DNA from: Anastrepha obliqua
Taxonomy: Eukaryota > Arthropoda > Insecta > Diptera > Tephritidae
NCBI RefSeq assembly: GCF_027943255.1
Contig: NC_072893.1
Location: 44,042,001 to 44,106,000 of the forward strand
DNA length: 64,000 nt
Direction of reading: 5' to 3'
The notes under the pieces are model-generated. The model ran no database searches. It had not been told where the DNA came from and saw only the letters and a list, made by a program, of their open reading frames with translations. Shown one piece after another: positions 1 to 12,578 of the stretch. Position 1 is the first letter of the stretch; every line of letters begins with the position of its first letter. The position numbers and the translations under genes are program-made.

Positions 1-3000
1 AAAAAAAATTCCAAAAAAATCAAATTTTTTTCTTTTAAATTTTTAGAATAAAATTTATTTTTGAAAAAAATTTTGCACATATGTATTTATTTTATAAACA
101 TTGTTTTTTTGTTATGCCTGAAATTGATGTACACTTGGAATTAATTCTTTATTATTCTTTTTTCTTAATAGCTGGAACCATGCTCGGTAATGTCTGGAAG
201 TTGCATAATGGGACTCCCATAACTTTTCGAGTTATGTTCTCAAAATTACAATTTTTTTTTAACTATAAATTTTTTTCAAAATTAGTCATATTTTTCAAAT
301 ATTTTTCAATTTATTTCTTACTATGCCAAACCGACATATACACACATTTTTTAGAAGAATCGTCAATAGCGTCCAAAATATTTGGATTACCTCACATGGA
401 ATGACTTGATTTACTTTAATTCATTTTCTGATAATGAGACCCATGAATAATACCAGCTATTCTCTCTTCAATTCGAAATTTTTAATTTTGAAACATTTTT
501 CATAGCCTATTTCTGTCGAACCTCAACTCCTGTTAACACTTAACTATGGTTAAACACTACATTCGAGTGCTCAAATTCTCGCGCTTTTATTGTTCACAGC
601 TCATAACATTTATTTCAGAACTGCGTTAGCTCAGCCGTACTACTTAACAGAAAATGTTAGTTAACAGAGGTCGTCGTATTATAAAGATATCTATAATTTA
701 TACCAAAATATTCTCTGCAAATCTCCAAGGTTTTTTGAAAATCAACTCAAGGATGATCGAGTTACCCGGTTTGCTATTTAACAATGGCGAAAAAGAAAAT
801 TCTGAGGGGAACTGTGGCCGCCCCGTCATTTGCGCATTCGGCAGACGAAATATGAGAAGATTTTTCATAGTAGAAATACCCACAAATTGGTGATTTGCAG
901 CGAGAGAACCTCTGTTAGAATAAATTTAATTTTTAAATTAATTCCAGCACCTAAAAATTATTTTCATTGAGCCGTCTAGGTACGCAAGTACAACAATAGT
1001 GACTATCCTCACTGTCTTCTGCGCATTCTGGAGATGTTAGACTGACTTTACTGATATTAATTCCGAATGATTTGCGAAAGTATTTATTGAAAGCTCATCT
1101 CAGGCACATTCAAGCAACATACTTTAAGCAGCTATGAGTTGCTAATTTGAAAAAAAAATGGATCTGTAGATTTATCAACCAAATTTTTTTAACTAGAACC
1201 AAACTTTTTAACAGAACCTTGTTAAGCATTTAGTGAGATTTTCTCTGTTTTTTTTATTAAAAAAGTATTATTTTAAGAACATTTCGAGCCCCAAAACTAA
1301 AGTTCTTAATGAGCGTCGAGTTGAAATCCAAAACGTCTAATTAGTACCAAAAAATATTAAAGAACTCTCATACAGCAAAAGAAAGCGCGATTTTGTTCCC
1401 CTGTGTAAAATGAATTGTAGATATAGAACTAAGCTTTGGACAGCAGCGCGCGCCAAGTCGAAACTGAAACGTTGCTGTTGTCGTCGCTGCTGCCGGTGCC
1501 ATTGTCGTCTTATCGTGTCTTAATGTCAGTGAAAAATGCCAGGCGCAAGACAGCCGGAAGGAATTCCAAGCCAACTCATAGTCACACACACACACATATT
1601 TACACACAAGTGAAATACACCCACCTACCCATATTAGTAGATACCTCAAGGAAGGAATGTGGCAATATCGCAAAGCGTGCGCTAAGCTGAAGCCAAAGGA
1701 AATGTTTTTCAATAGCCAATGCAATTTTAAATAGAAAATCCAGTACAGAGATAAATAACTTTTTTGTGTGTGGCCTGAGAGAAAGTTGCTATGTTGAGAA
1801 ATATAAAATTACTATCTGGATACAACCTGAAGACGAAAGAGAAGAGGAAGAAAACTAAATAAGAAAAATAATGCATTACAAATTACGAGCAATACTTTGG
1901 ACTGCCAACTTCGAGACCGACGGGCGTCAATGCTTGTGGAGCCCAAGTGCCGCCACATGCCACTGCAATTGCAAATGTTTTGCACATGATTGTACACAAG
2001 CTATCTTTGTACTTTATTCAATAAACATGAGCAGCATATATTTTTCATTTTTTGTTTTCTCGTTTTGTATTTTGTATTTTCATTACAATTTAGTAATTGA
2101 AAAACACCTGCTTCAGCAGACATTAAAGAAACAAAAGCGCGTCCAGTCGTTCGGCCGTGCGTATACCCATTAATAAACTCATACGCTTAATTGCCCCCAT
2201 ATGAGCTCCCGCTTGCATGCATGCATATATATGTATGTACGTGTGAATGCACATACATACATACAGTCAGTTACCTGGTTAAGCAATACGCGCGCACATG
2301 CCATATAAGTGAGTCCATTTATTTCCCCGTTGAGCAGCATTTGCCTGCAACGCGTCTCGTCTGCACTGCTGCCGCTGTCTCGCATTTCACTTCACTGTTC
2401 CGCTAGCTGTCGTTTCGGTTATTGCACGTGCAACTGGCGAAAAGGCACGTACAACACGTGTAATTAATTCTTGTTTGTCGTCATTTGAGCATTCGGCTCG
2501 TTTGTCACCCTCTTGAGTGTAATTAAGTTCAGCGCAAAGCTACGGCACTTTTTAGTAATGGAAAACTTGAAGTGAAACAAAAAAATTAAAGAAACTGTAT
2601 AAAAGCTAGTTTAAAGCAACAGGAATTATGATTAATAAGACCCAGTGGGGGTGCGGGTGCAAGTTTTATAATTTTACAGCGAAGCTGTTTATAAATAATA
2701 TCCTTTAATTCCGGGTGGGGCGTAGAGTCAAGCACGAAGTTCTGAGATCACAATTTTTAATTTCTATTGTTTGCCAATCTTTTGCTTTTTCATGTGGAAA
2801 AGAATATTTTTAGAATAAATTGCGTTATAGTATTTTTAGAAAATTTACTTTCTTGCATTTAAAAGAAAATTCTTTTCATACTATTTGGTGAAAAATTGTT
2901 GATATTTGACATTGAGTCAAAATTAAGAAATTTTTTCTTAAATAATTTTTGTTTTTGACGTGACAACGTCTTATAATTCGATGGAGCCGTCTGCACGCAC

Positions 3001-3655
3001 CAAAAAATGTGGCGTTACTTCGCTCTGAGGCTTGAACTGCAAGCAAATGCGCAGAACGAACGACAAAGAGGCACAATCGGCCTGCGCGTTCGGCAACGTT
3101 CGATATCTGGCTCTCTCCTTCTTGAGTAAGCGATGCGTTCGGACAGCTGCTATACACTAATTACTAAACTAATTCAAAACCTATGGGAAACCACATACAC
3201 ATATACATGCCTGTATGCACATATGTACGGATGTGTATAACGAACTTTGTTCCAAGAGCTTAATGAGTGTGCGCTTTTACTCACTTAAAAATGTGTAAAC
3301 AAATTAACAACAAACATGCGAACTATCGCTTTTATATGCTATAAATGAGCAACAAAGAGATTAAGAGAGCAACAAAGCATCATCATTCATTGACTGGCAC
3401 ATTTCATATTTTATAGTAAAGTAAAAGGAAGTGAGCAAAGTTTTATTAATGGAAACAGAGTGTATAACTGAATTTGATGCACACAACTCTTTTTACAACA
3501 AATTGCAATTAAATTTGCAAAAATAATTAAGTAACTAATAGAACAACAACTTTTATTCAGTTAACTTCCTGAAAGAAATAATGTCAACACAAAATGTATT
3601 TGTATAAAAAAATAGATAAATAAATAAAATAAAATATAAATAAAGGGCTGCTATT
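1..3655. other. Unrecognised intergenic or intronic DNA
   Basis: No recognisable gene or mobile element. The stretch is AT-rich with many A and T runs. The exception is about 1430-2460, which is richer in GC and carries CA runs (1582-1596) and TATG/CATA-type microsatellite (about 2216-2266), as is common in unique insect non-coding DNA. Reading frames here of up to 118 residues lack known motifs, overlap on both strands and run through the CA repeat, so I do not call them genes. Confidence 0.5.
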
Positions 3656-3659
3656 TATA

Positions 3660-3862
3660 TTTCTGGCCTTCCAGTTGAAGGGAATTCCCGAAGGCTTACA
3701 GCGGCCACGAGAAAAAACATTATACCAGACTTTTACGGCGCTAAAGGATGGTGTTTTCCCACCGTATAATGATTTTTGTTCAGCGATGCATTCTTGCTTT
3801 GTGAAACCACATCGAAATTTGTGAAAAATAATAACACGAAAATGTTCGCGGTCTAATTCCAT
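3660..3862 (-). pseudogene. Mariner transposase N-terminal relic
   Basis: The reverse strand encodes the N-terminal helix-turn-helix region of a mariner (DD34D) transposase, which binds the element's terminal repeats. The frame starts with MELDREHFRVIIFHKF at about 3862, followed by a second conserved block ending VKVWYNVFSRGR. Homology stops after about 60 residues at CKPSG, so the catalytic domain is absent. No terminal repeats or TA duplication were seen. The wording resembles mellifera-type mariners. It is a dead fragment. Confidence 0.75.
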
Positions 3863-4609
3863 TTTTTTGACGAGATGATTTTTTAAAGCCACTGAAAACA
3901 ACACAAGAATGACTCACACATCTCAACATTCTCAGTGCACTGAAAACGTCAGATGGCGCCTGATAACACCAAAAGTGGGCCAAGTAAGAAACAGAAATAG
4001 CAACCCTTGTATTGTCAAATATGGTGCTATGTTTATGAATTGTGCACGAAATGATTTGCTAATTTCAGTTCTGAAAATGTCTATAAAATGTGGAAATAAA
4101 AAATAAACTACGCTTTGGTCGCCCAGCTACTCCACCCTGCAGTAGTTGCTTGGGCTGCAATGTAATTCACTCTAGTAATATCGCATGTATCTTAAAAATA
4201 AAAATTTGTATTTCATAAGCTTAACGCTAAGCTAGGAACTACGCAATAGATAAAGCAACAAAAACGATAAGACTTACCTCCGACAAACCTTACCATTTTT
4301 GTTGACAGTCAAGCACCGTTCAAGCCACTGGCCTCAACCAATTCAAGATGTGTTAAAGAATAAAGGAGGTCGCTCTCGCTTATCCAGCAACACAACCCCA
4401 AACTTTGTTGGGTTCGCCGCCACTCTGGTAATGAAGGGGCGGAAGAGTCTGCAAGGAAAATCTCTGAGCTTGACCTTCAGCAAGTGGTAAAGGACATAAG
4501 CGTTCTTCTAAACGAAATATACACTGCGCTTGATTTGCGGTAACCAATAGAAGATAGTCTCTGACTACTAACTGCAGGGTATCCAAAGAGCTCTGGCCGA
4601 AACTGAATC

Positions 4610-4905
4610 TTAAAATCTGAAGCTGAAATCTGAAACAAAGCGATTGCTTGGATTCAACCGATCGACTGCCAGCATCCTCACAGGTGTTATAGCAGGCACC
4701 GCACTATTGACACCCTAGCCAGTAGCTCACAATTACTTCTTCAAGAGATGTTGAGATGAAGAAGAAATCGAGTCGGTACAACACCTTCTCTGTGTAGGCA
4801 CTGCACTTCAAAGAAGCTGTGCCAACTATCTTGGCGATTTTTTTTTAATACCTGGCAAATTTGCAAACTGTCGCACTGGAGGGACTAGTTGCCGTATTAA
4901 AAAGA
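4610..4905 (+). pseudogene. LINE 3' tail relic, downstream of RNase H
   Basis: The plus strand carries a degraded version of the region that follows RNase H in I/LOA-type non-LTR retrotransposons. The clearest part is a frame near 4756-4842 reading DEEEIESVQHLLCVGTALQR then SCANYLGDF, which corresponds to the usual zinc-knuckle and EHLLC block. The first half of that knuckle (about 4660-4750) is recognisable only across frameshifts. No reverse transcriptase is left. Flanking DNA at 4110-4600 is unrecognised. Confidence 0.5.
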
Positions 4906-5208
4906 TCTATGTAAGTGATTTAGGCAACTTAGTTAGGGGATAGAAATCAAATCCAGGTATCACTCACGGCAAGAAGAAACGTAAAGGATGATGGAGTCAC
5001 CATTTCGTGTTTGATTATTGAACACAATAGGACAATAATTGAAGTCGATCAATGCCAAGGAGTTCACCGACAAGTGAACTCTCTCAATCGCTAAATGATT
5101 GGGTTTTTATTGAGTGTTTCTGTATAGAGGAAAACGTATGGCCTGATAAATTTTTTTCCCATGAAATCTGGTACTATAACCAATTGTTGAGGTCATGAGA
5201 CTCGTATT

Positions 5209-5992
5209 TACCAGGTATATACCTATGAAGTTAGACTTTCAGCTATTAGTCCATAGATGTCGCTAGGTGTATTTTTAAACCTTCCTAAATGTCTTGTTTT
5301 TTGTTCGTGTCATCTGTAAACAATATTCAGTTCATTGTTTGTCACGTTTCATACAACAATGCATTTTTGTCGCTCTTAAAAATGTCGAATTTCGTGCCTC
5401 CAAACTACAATTTGCGGACATCGAAAAACCCCTTGTGAAATGCTACTCTCTTTTTTGCATCGAATCGTTACAGGTGATGAAAAATGGGTGTTTTTCTCCA
5501 ATCCCAAGCGTAAACGATCGTATGGTCCGCCCGGTCACAAGCCAAAAACAACGTGGGTTGGGTGGGGTGTTTTCTGGGATCAGAGTGGTATGATTTGGTA
5601 CGAACTATTAAAACCAGGTAAAACAGTTGACGATGCACGCTACCAACGACAATTGACCGATTTGAACAGCGCTATACACCGAAAACGCCCAGAATATACC
5701 GATCGGCGTCACAAAGTAATTTTTCTTGATGACAATGCACCGCCACATCGAACAAGAGCGACCCGGGAATTGGTGAAGACATACGATTGGGAACCGCTGG
5801 TGCATGCGGCTTACTCACCAGACTTGGCGCCTTCCGATAATCATTTGTTTGCATCGAATGGCCACGCACTTTCCGAGCAGCTCTTCAATTCTCACGAAGA
5901 GAATCCACAAATTGCCTGAGAGATGGGAAAAATGTGTCGCTAGCAACGTTTGAAATTGAAAAAAGTCTCATTTCATAGGTATACATCTGGTA
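5209..5992 (+). mobile_element. Internally deleted mariner with both ends and TA duplication
   Basis: A short mariner with both termini. The left inverted repeat is at 5211-5239 (starts CCAGGTATATACC) and the right at 5962-5990; the two match at 25 of 29 positions. Each is flanked by TA (5209-5210 and 5991-5992), the target duplicated by mariners. At 780 bp it is far shorter than the usual 1.3 kb. A start context at 5382 (MSNFVPPNYNL) is joined within about 60 bases to the middle of the transposase, so the DNA-binding domains were deleted. The wording is closest to the mauritiana subfamily. Confidence 0.92.
5434..5919 (+). pseudogene. Mariner DD34D transposase, catalytic half
   Basis: An open frame of about 160 residues with the mariner catalytic domain. 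The first aspartate is in VTGDEKWVFF, the second in FLDDNAPPH, and the third in AYSPDLAPSD. Exactly 34 residues separate the second and third, which defines DD34D mariners. The helix-turn-helix region is missing, and the C-terminus ends early (ENPQIA) because of a frameshift before the usual WIDEWF block. It lies inside the element with matching inverted repeats. It is not expected to be active. All three acidic residues are retained. Confidence 0.9.
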
Positions 5993-7990
5993 CTTGATGA
6001 ATGTGACCTCACTCACCACTCACGCCAGGTAGGCTTATAACTGGCAGCCAAAATGGCAACGGGACACTCTCTCTTGTGCACTGATATTGGCCAGAGTCTG
6101 CTGTGGCGCTGTTCACTTAGTTAAGCAAATATACAAACTTCAGCGTTCAGATAAGTAAAATAATGAAAATAAAATATTTTAGAATATTATTTGTCATAAT
6201 TGAATTACTGTTTTGTGATATTGAAACCAATTAATTGTGAAATGTCGAGTAACAATTCTGTAAACAAAAATATTGTACTTTCCAGAATTTAAGTGGAAAT
6301 TATTCACCGAATTTCAAGGCATCAAATTTCTCTTACTCTGGCTGGCAACTCGTTTTAATGAACAACTTTTTGACGATAGAAAAGCATGCGAAGACCTTTC
6401 AATGCCTGCTGCGGCGTATTCGTAAATGTGATTGCGCTAAGACTATAATCATATATTTCATACCGCGGGTGTAAAAATTTTAATACATAAACTTCGAGTT
6501 AAATTACCCCACCGTCATAAGGCGGTTCCCCTATGACGACCGCAATTAAAGAGCAACAATAATGCTGCTCCAAAAATGAGCGATTATCAACCGTTGTTTC
6601 AAGACATCCTTAACATAAATGAATATGTGAAATGCTTTCATAAGCAACACTTTTACATTGCGCCCACGGCGTTCACTGAGCGTTTATATCCATGCAAAAC
6701 TTTTATTTCTTACTATTATACATTTTTATTATCTACAAAAAAGTAGTAAAAGCAAAGTGTGAAATGCAAATGCGCGTGGAGCCATGCCAAAGGCAGTAAA
6801 TGCAAGCAGCAATGCAGCGCCACCACACGGCGACGTGCAGCGAATGCAAAGTATTTTTCAGATTGCGCTACAACAAAAGCAATGAGCGCGCTTAAAGTGC
6901 AATACCAACAATGCTGCAGCCGTCTCAAAATGCTCTCTATGTATATGAGCGTGAGCAGAGGGTAGGAGAGGTGCGAGGAGCAGTTATATTACGCCATAAA
7001 ATTTATGAATATTTTATCTAATTCCTAACACTTTGATATGTAAAATAGTGGTAAGTTAGGAGTACGAAGTGGTGAAAGAGAGTATGGGGTGGGGGCGTGG
7101 GGACAGTAGAGTATGGGAGCGGTGAGCATGTAGAAAAGCGAGTTTTGGCGGCAAGGCAAAGTAGGAGTTGCTACGCGGGAACAGTGGGTGGTCACAAGGC
7201 ACGCTCAAATGGACATGCACACACACTTACACGCACACACACACACTTAGTTATGCACGCAGAAGCGCACAAATGAAGTTTTAATTATAGGCCAGATAAG
7301 CTAAAACCACTTTGAGTATTTGCTATGAACGCTTGATTGCTGCGACATACAACTGAATGAATTTTTACACTATGTAGGTATGTATGTAATTTTTAAGGTG
7401 CGGTACTGTCAGACGTGGCAAAAAAGTGATTTTTCAACTAGTTTTGGTGCAAAAAATTTTTACTATCCCATGTGCATAACCATAGAGTATGTAGTATGAG
7501 AAAGTTCTTATTGGCGAGCAATTTTAAAAAGGCAACTGGCGTAGTCTGATTTCAAAAATCGACAAACATAACGAATCCACGAACTTTTTATATGGAGAAA
7601 ATTTTGTCAAGAAAAAAAATATCGAAATTCAGATGAGAATGAGAATGGGTTGAGAATTCTAAGCCACTCCAAACGTGTACTTCATTATAAATAATCAAAT
7701 TGAATGGGCTACAAGACTGCGTGCTCGTTTTTATTCAATTCTGATTAAAAAATTTAAAATTTTAATGAAAGTTTGCCAATTTTTTTTTTAATTTTATATA
7801 AAATTTTAAACTTTTCTTTATATGGCATTTGTTGTAGAATAATATATATTTTTATGCAATATTAATGAAAATTTTAAAACAAAACAAAAGTACTCGAAAT
7901 TGCTCGAAATATCGGGTCTCTAATATTTTGGTCATGAATGTGCGCATTAAACTTTTTGGAGCACCAAAATTGGACTAACTTAAAATAAGT
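5993..7990. other. Unrecognised DNA with a CA microsatellite
   Basis: No gene seen. It includes a CA-rich run at about 7217-7247 and AT-rich DNA. The part at 7500-7620 shares short similarity with 21755-21810 (both carry an ACTGGCGTA.TCTGA phrase followed by AAAAAT and a CAAACATA or TTTATG stretch), so part of it may be an undescribed repeat. Reading frames at 6716-6965 are overlapping shadows. Confidence 0.4.
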
Positions 7991-8192
7991 AAATAATTGG
8001 CGCGTACACCCTTTTTGGGTGTTTGGCCGAGCTCCTCCTCCTATTTGTGGTGTGCGTCTTGATGTTGTTCCACAAATGTAGGGACCTACAGTTTTAAGCC
8101 GACTCCGAACGGCAAGTGATTTTTATGAGAAGCTTTTTCATGATAGAAATTCATTCGGAGGCTTGTCAGCCGAGGGGCGACCGCTCTTGAGA
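7991..8192 (-). repeat. tRNA-derived SINE copy, tail and body only
   Basis: A reverse-oriented copy of the SINE that is full length at 59494-59798. Shared landmarks, read on the plus strand, are the tail GGCGCGTACACC, then GTGTTTGGCCGAGCTCCTCC, then TGATGTTGTTCCACAAATG, then AGCCGAGGGGCGACCGCT. The tRNA-like head is missing. The copy stops at about 8192, where a LINE fragment begins. Confidence 0.85.
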
Positions 8193-8229
8193 CCCTTCTA
8201 CTCCCGCTCTTTACGACCGCGGACTCAAC

Positions 8230-9590
8230 CCAAACCGACCCTGCGAGAGGACTGTCCTAGTAGCGTTGGATCTGAAAAAAACTTTCGATACAGTCAGCCA
8301 TTCCACGCTACTAGATAATATTTATCAGTCGACACTATCGCCAGGGCTGAAGAGGTGAACCGCGAACTACCTGAGTGGTCGTCATTCGTCGGTGATATTT
8401 CGAGACCAAACATCTAAACAGAGGAAAATAAAACAAGTAGTATCGCAGGGTGGTGTTCTTTCACCCTTGTTTTTCAATTTACATGTTTGGAAACTCCCCC
8501 AACCACCAGAGGGAGTCTCCCTGGTCTCATACGCCGACGACTGCACGATAGTGGCGTCGGACAATGACATTGACGGCCTTTGCTCTAAGGTAAACGTCTA
8601 CCTCGCCAGCCTTTCTCGCTTCTTCACTGCGAGGAATTTACAACTCTCCCCCACTAAATCCACGGCGACCCTTTTCACCACCTGGACAAAGGAGGCCAAG
8701 CTACAACTCAAGGTGAAAGTCGATGGTACACAAATTCCGACGGTTAACAACCCCAAAATATTATGAGTTACCTTTGACAGCTTGCTCTCCTTCTCAGCGC
8801 ATACAACCGCTATTGTAACTAAAGTACAGAATCGCAACAAAGTTCTGAAGTCGCTTGCCGACAGCACTTGGGGCAAAGGCAAGGAAATGTTACTGTCGAC
8901 TTTTAAAGCAATAGGCCAACCGGTTCTAAACTATGCTGCGCCTGTCTGGTCACCTGGAACCGGTGATTCGCAGTGGATGAAGCTTCAGACCTGCCAAAAT
9001 ACTGTATTAAGGACCGCGACAGGATGTCTGATGATGTCACCAATACAACACAATACATTAAGGAGAATAACAAATTGCTCAGTTTCACTAGGGTGTTACC
9101 GCAGGCCTCACCCATGCAGACACCTGCTCGAACCTGAGCCACCTCCCAGGTACATCAGGAGGCATTTCCTCAACTACGCGGACGAGTTCCTAGACAAAAC
9201 AGACAGACAGCTACTGGATCGGACAGTGTACAGACAGGCATTAACGACATTCATCGCGAGGGTCTCACCACTTTCTTAAGCTCCCGACCCCGAAACCACC
9301 ACCAATCGCAGACGAAGAGCTCCAACTTCCCCGATACTGTAGCAGTCTAAACTCCTACTTATCCAAAATCGACCCCGACATACTAAACATATGTCCAGCA
9401 TGTGAGGGCACCCCGCACGACACTAACCACCTTTTCACATGCCCCATTAAACCCACTCAACTAACACCTCTCTCCCTCTGGACCCAACGCGTCGAAACAG
9501 CTAGTTTCCTGGGGCTACCGTTAGATGAGCTAGACGAAGACGACCGGTGATTACGCTAGACAAATATTACAAATAAACATTTTTTTTTAC
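8230..9590 (+). pseudogene. Jockey-like LINE: decayed reverse transcriptase and C-terminus
   Basis: Truncated non-LTR retrotransposon. In frame from about 8245 it reads VLVALDLKKTFDTVSH (RT motif A), QGGVLSPLFFN (motif B) and SYADD (active site, 8530-8541). It continues to a C-terminal knuckle CPACEGTPHDTNHLFTCP and ends DELDEDDR followed by a stop near 9550. Breaks are a TGA near 8356, a TGA at 8764-8766, and a frame change near 9270. The endonuclease domain and ORF1 are absent. The C-terminal knuckle and lack of RNase H fit the jockey clade. Its 5' junction adjoins the SINE body. Confidence 0.88.
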
Positions 9591-9703
9591 TCAAAAACAG
9601 AAGATTTTCGTAATGAAAACTTGACTAAATGCCTTTGATGTAATAAAAAAGTTTGCTCAATAATAAAGGGGCTTGAATCGCCTAGAGTCGGGATTTTCGG
9701 GAT

Positions 9704-11365
9704 TTAACCCTTTGGGAACTAGTGTCGGCATATAGCCGCCCAAGCCGTTTTACCGTTGCGGACGCATGCCGGCATATAGCTGCCTGCATATAGCTGTAAG
9801 GCTCAAGTCGTCTGTCGTTTTGAGCGATAAGATACACATAGGTATAGTAAAAGAGTCACGTTTTCAGTCAAAAACATTAGGGGCCATTAGCGATGAAGTC
9901 TTATCTTCCTTATAATGTAAACTTACGATGTGAGACGACGGTAGAGTCAGAACGAATTTCAGTTCCTCGATTCAGTCTGTCAGATCACGGGCAGAGGAAC
10001 CAGTAGGATTTTTATATATTTTGTATTTTATGCTACGCACGATGGCTAAGCGATCTAGAGAATGATACTTTAGATAGTGACAGTTCTGATAAATAGTACT
10101 TTGAATCTGCTGACGGAAGATGACGGCACTCCTTCGTCAATTTGAACGATACCACACAATGCTGGAATATAAACTTCTCTTTGTTGTTTTTGTTTTTTAA
10201 TTTGTTTGTTTATATTTTATTTATTATATTCATTTATAGACGTGAAATAATAATGCAATTATTCTTACACGTAAAAAGAGGAGCACTGGCTGCCAAGACC
10301 TTCGGCTCGCAGATGTAAAAATAACCGATAGTTAGCTTAAAGGTTTTACATGCAAAAGGAGTCTAGAAAACTTAATTAATTAAGATTATGGGTAAAAATA
10401 TAGTAACTATGTTAGAGGAGCAAACATCAAATCAATTTTTTCAATCCTGATTTAACTAGAAATTCTGACATTTTTGATATATTTTCTGAGGAAGTAGTTC
10501 TTAACAGTGTAGAAGGTCTTTGGTTTCGGGAGATACTTTTCCTGATTTGTTTAAAATGTGGGCAGTTGTCGAGTAGGTGGCAGACCGTTAAAGTTGGTGA
10601 GTGACAGTGTTGGCAGCATGGAGGGCTGGAACCATTGAAAACGTATGAATGTGGGGCGATTGTATGCAATAGACGAAGGCGGACAAATGATTTGATATCG
10701 TTGCAACGGCAATTTAATGGGTAGTTTGGTTTTATCCTGTTTGGATTATTTACCATATATAATGATGGGAAGAGGATCCCCAATTGACCATTTGTGCATT
10801 ATAGTGCCTCTGATGCATAAATTTGTATACGTCTTTTTTCGAAATATAGTCGAAAGTTATTGTGGTTCTTTCCCAGCGAGTTTAGCCCGTTCGTCCGCTA
10901 GATTGTTCCCCCTTATGCCTGCATGGCCTGGAACTCACATAAGATTTATGCGGACGTTACTTTTTAATAATTTTTCTCCGGATACAGGAGAGGGTGTGTG
11001 TCTTTTTTATTGTGTTCATTATCGAGTAGATGGCTGATTTGCTATCCGTGCAAATTACTGCTTTCGGTAAAGAGTTTTCAGCGAAGGTAATATCAGCAGC
11101 TTCGGCTGTATAAACGGAGGCATAGCTAGGGAGGATGCCGGCCGTGATTGTTTCTCCTTTCGAGTTGACAACTGCAAACGAGGTGTTTGTATCAGTTTTT
11201 GTTTGTTTATAATTATTTCTTATTTTATGAAAAAATGTGTCTTATGTTAAATAAAGCCGTAGTTTTTATAATATTCATCGTATTTATTTTCTTTACTGCG
11301 CACTTCAATACCTCTCCTCCTCAGTGACGCACGCCCGTCGAGCGGCTCCGTCCCCAAAGGGTTAA
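9704..11365. mobile_element. piggyBac-like element, TTAA-flanked, carrying a nested LINE
   Basis: The left end is TTAA (9704-9707) followed by CCCTTTGGGAAC. The right end is GTCCCCAAAGGG followed by TTAA (11362-11365). These are matching inverted ends with the TTAA target duplication typical of piggyBac. The left subterminal region has three copies of a GGCATATAGC-type motif (about 9733, 9771 and 9787). A remnant start (MAKRSRE) near 10041 may be the old transposase start. No catalytic domain remains. A reverse-strand LINE occupies much of the interior, which explains why the element is 1.65 kb with almost no transposase. Confidence 0.8.
10260..11200 (-). pseudogene. I-type LINE 3' part with RNase H, inserted in the piggyBac-like element
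   Basis: The reverse strand encodes the end of a non-LTR retrotransposon. From about 11195 it reads TSFAVVNSKGETITAGILP and ASVYTAEAADI (RNase H glutamate), then VICTDSKSAIYSI (RNase H aspartate), then a stop and frameshift. A VPGHAGI-like segment follows across frames. A clean 118-residue frame (10783-10427) contains the knuckle CCQHCHSPTLTVCHLLDNCP. The 3' end is A-rich. It is 5' truncated, so no RT is left. It sits inside the TTAA-flanked element and therefore inserted after it. Confidence 0.82.
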
Positions 11366-12394
11366 CAAATTGCGTGATTACAAATTTTTCGGGATTCAAA
11401 AAGTTCCCTATATCCCGTAGTCCCGGGAATGACATCCCCAATAAGTTTGTACGCGTTCACTTTGCGCGCCATTCAAACGTCATTTTATCATGTCAAACAT
11501 GCTATTACATATTAATTTTTACCCTTACTTCGTGGTATGGTTTTGTGTGGATTTTAATTCATACCATGTTTTTTTTATATTACACGTCTTATATACATAT
11601 CTACGTACGGATGTGCGCGTTTGCATTTAATAGTGCTCTCTGTTATTAGCCGGCGAGTGCGTGCAATGTGTTAATGCGCTTGCCGCACACGTACGTGAAT
11701 TTATCACAACAAGTGCACACACACATGCACAATAAATATAATATTGTAGTTGGTCAGCGTAATTGTCAGAGCGTCATACAATTGTCACGTCTGTAACAAA
11801 TGGCGCACAGCACGCAAACTGCAATACAGCACTAATGATAATCGCTGTATGCATTTCTCTTTGTACTTAGTAAATGTAAGACTACATGCATACATACGAA
11901 TGTACTCATGAATTAAGGCAAAACACATGTATGTATGTATGTGTGAATATATGCGCGAATAATTCCTGCTTAGCCTTTGAACAGTAGCAAAAATGATTGT
12001 TGGCGCTCCGAAAGTGGTAGCACGCACGCGTGTGTACGTGAGTTGGCGGCAGAGCAGTGATTACGCACGATGGGCAGGCATATCGGCCAATGAAGGTCCA
12101 CCGTTTGCTTTATTCTTGTAACAGAACTTTTTGGTAAAACTTTATTCTCGTTTTTTGTATTGTTTTTGCTCTGATACTTGTTTTTTATTTTATTTCATTA
12201 TTTTTTTCCATAATTATTCTCTAATTTACTTTACTCATTACCGAGAACTCGAATAAAATGAAAAATAATTTGGCAAAAAAAATGTGAAATTAGTCGCATT
12301 TAGCATCAGTTCAGCTGAACGGCTGTCCAACTGCTAGAAGCAGACGTTGACACGTTGATCACAAAGTAGACATGAAACATTCACTACTTTAAAC
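11366..12394. other. Unrecognised DNA with TATG and CA microsatellites
   Basis: No gene seen. A TATG/CATA-rich tract lies at about 11880-11955, and CA and TG runs occur at 11710-11730. Short frames here are shadows of these simple repeats. Confidence 0.45.
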
Positions 12395-12578
12395 TTACGA
12401 GGGGAGATCAAAAAAATTGTGGCATTGAGGGTAATTAATATGACACTTCAAAAAATATAATACAATAAAAAAAATGTCTAATAAAAAAATATTTAATAAA
12501 ATAATAAAAAAAATATATAATAAAAAAAAAACATATAATAAAATAAAACATATAATAAAATAATAAAAAAGAATATAT

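Noticed and set aside
1368..1724. 118-residue reverse frame in a GC-richer region
   Set aside because: It runs through a CA repeat, has a competing plus-strand frame, and no known domain.
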